From contig NZ_OY781099.1 of NCBI RefSeq assembly GCF_963676325.1, positions 744,001 to 808,000 of the forward strand: 64,000 bases of DNA, given 5' to 3'. The position numbers and the translations under genes were made by a program. Origin of the DNA: an uncultured Bacteroides sp. (GTDB taxonomy: Bacteria > Bacteroidota > Bacteroidia > Bacteroidales > Bacteroidaceae). A model generated the notes under the pieces. The model was not told the DNA's origin and made no database searches. It was given only the letters and a program-made list of their open reading frames with translations. Positions 63,875 through 64,000 of the stretch are shown here, in pieces. The first letter of the stretch is position 1, and each line of letters begins with the position of its first letter.

Positions 63875-64000
63875 ATGAAAACAATATTGCATAAATCAGA
63901 AACACGCGGGCATGCCAATCATGGCTGGCTCGACACCCACCATACTTTTAGCTTTGCCAATTATTACAATCCCCAACGTGTACATTTTGGTATGCTTAGA
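63875..64000 (+). CDS. Pirin-family protein, 5' end only
   Basis: The first 42 codons read MKTILHKSETRGHANHGWLD, then THHTFSFANYYNPQRVHFGM, matching the N terminus of pirin-type cupins (metal ligands HG...DTHHTF). The gene is cut by the window edge. Pirin family members include YhhW-like quercetinases; the function is unclear. Confidence 0.85.
   Translation, partial: MKTILHKSETRGHANHGWLDTHHTFSFANYYNPQRVHFGMLR

Overview
The window is chromosomal DNA of a Bacteroidales bacterium, most likely a Bacteroides-like species (genus is inferred). Supporting signs are the Bacteroidetes-type -7 boxes (TAnnTTTG) before many genes, few Shine-Dalgarno sequences, a tmRNA whose tag reads GENNYALAA, a VirE_N/VirE/DUF3874 protein, GH92 and GH3 glycosidases, and anaerobe genes such as hcp, flavodoxin and lutABC.

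0-3.7 kb: a ferredoxin-like protein under a perfect TTGTAAC-N4-GTTACAA palindrome, a divergent flavoprotein/HxlR pair, tmRNA and two small hypothetical genes. 3.7-16 kb: xanthine salvage (xpt, NCS2 permease), a GH92 mannosidase, an unlisted 56-residue membrane protein, a SNF2 helicase, sucCD and a Cys/Met-metabolism PLP enzyme. 15.5-16.3 kb is gene-free and full of inverted repeats. 16.3-19.5 kb: rny, zapA, a coiled-coil protein and a nucleosidase. 19.7-24 kb: lactate permease with lutABC, then tRNA-Trp. 24-31.5 kb: a basic small protein, a uracil-permease-like NCS2 carrier and two ammonium modules, P-II/Amt and porin/P-II/Amt, with similar promoters.

32-46.5 kb: a lipocalin-MsrB fusion, a radical-SAM/TIGR03915 DNA repair-like pair, a decayed flavodoxin end, a histidine kinase behind a CarH-like cobalamin-binding protein, an S15-type peptidase/esterase, and a 2-oxoacid dehydrogenase operon (lpdA, lplA, E2, E1alpha-beta) followed by flavodoxin and a VOC protein.

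46.5-55.5 kb is an AT-rich accessory region: an FKBP remnant, an orphan Y4mF/HipB-type antitoxin with two operators, an HNH nuclease, a probable three-gene cassette (ZapA-like/HTH fusion, PD-(D/E)XK nuclease, beta-CASP metallo-beta-lactamase nuclease), a metallophosphoesterase, a lipoprotein, and a VirE-family primase/helicase-like gene behind 22-bp-period iteron-like repeats. Members of a dispersed CATCCCTCACTATTTC repeat family lie on both sides of the cassette and at 16 kb; related sequence flanks the VirE gene.

55.5-64 kb: a GH3 glucosidase, FKBP isomerase, and a nitrosative-stress group (Crp/Fnr regulator, BFD-like ferredoxin, Ric/ScdA, hemerythrin, hcp), then an AraC regulator and the start of a pirin gene. 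Between hcp and the AraC gene lies a decayed copy of the antitoxin promoter and first codons. The regulator probably acts at TGTAA-N6-TTACA (59208-59223) and at the matching palindrome before the ferredoxin gene at the other end of the window.
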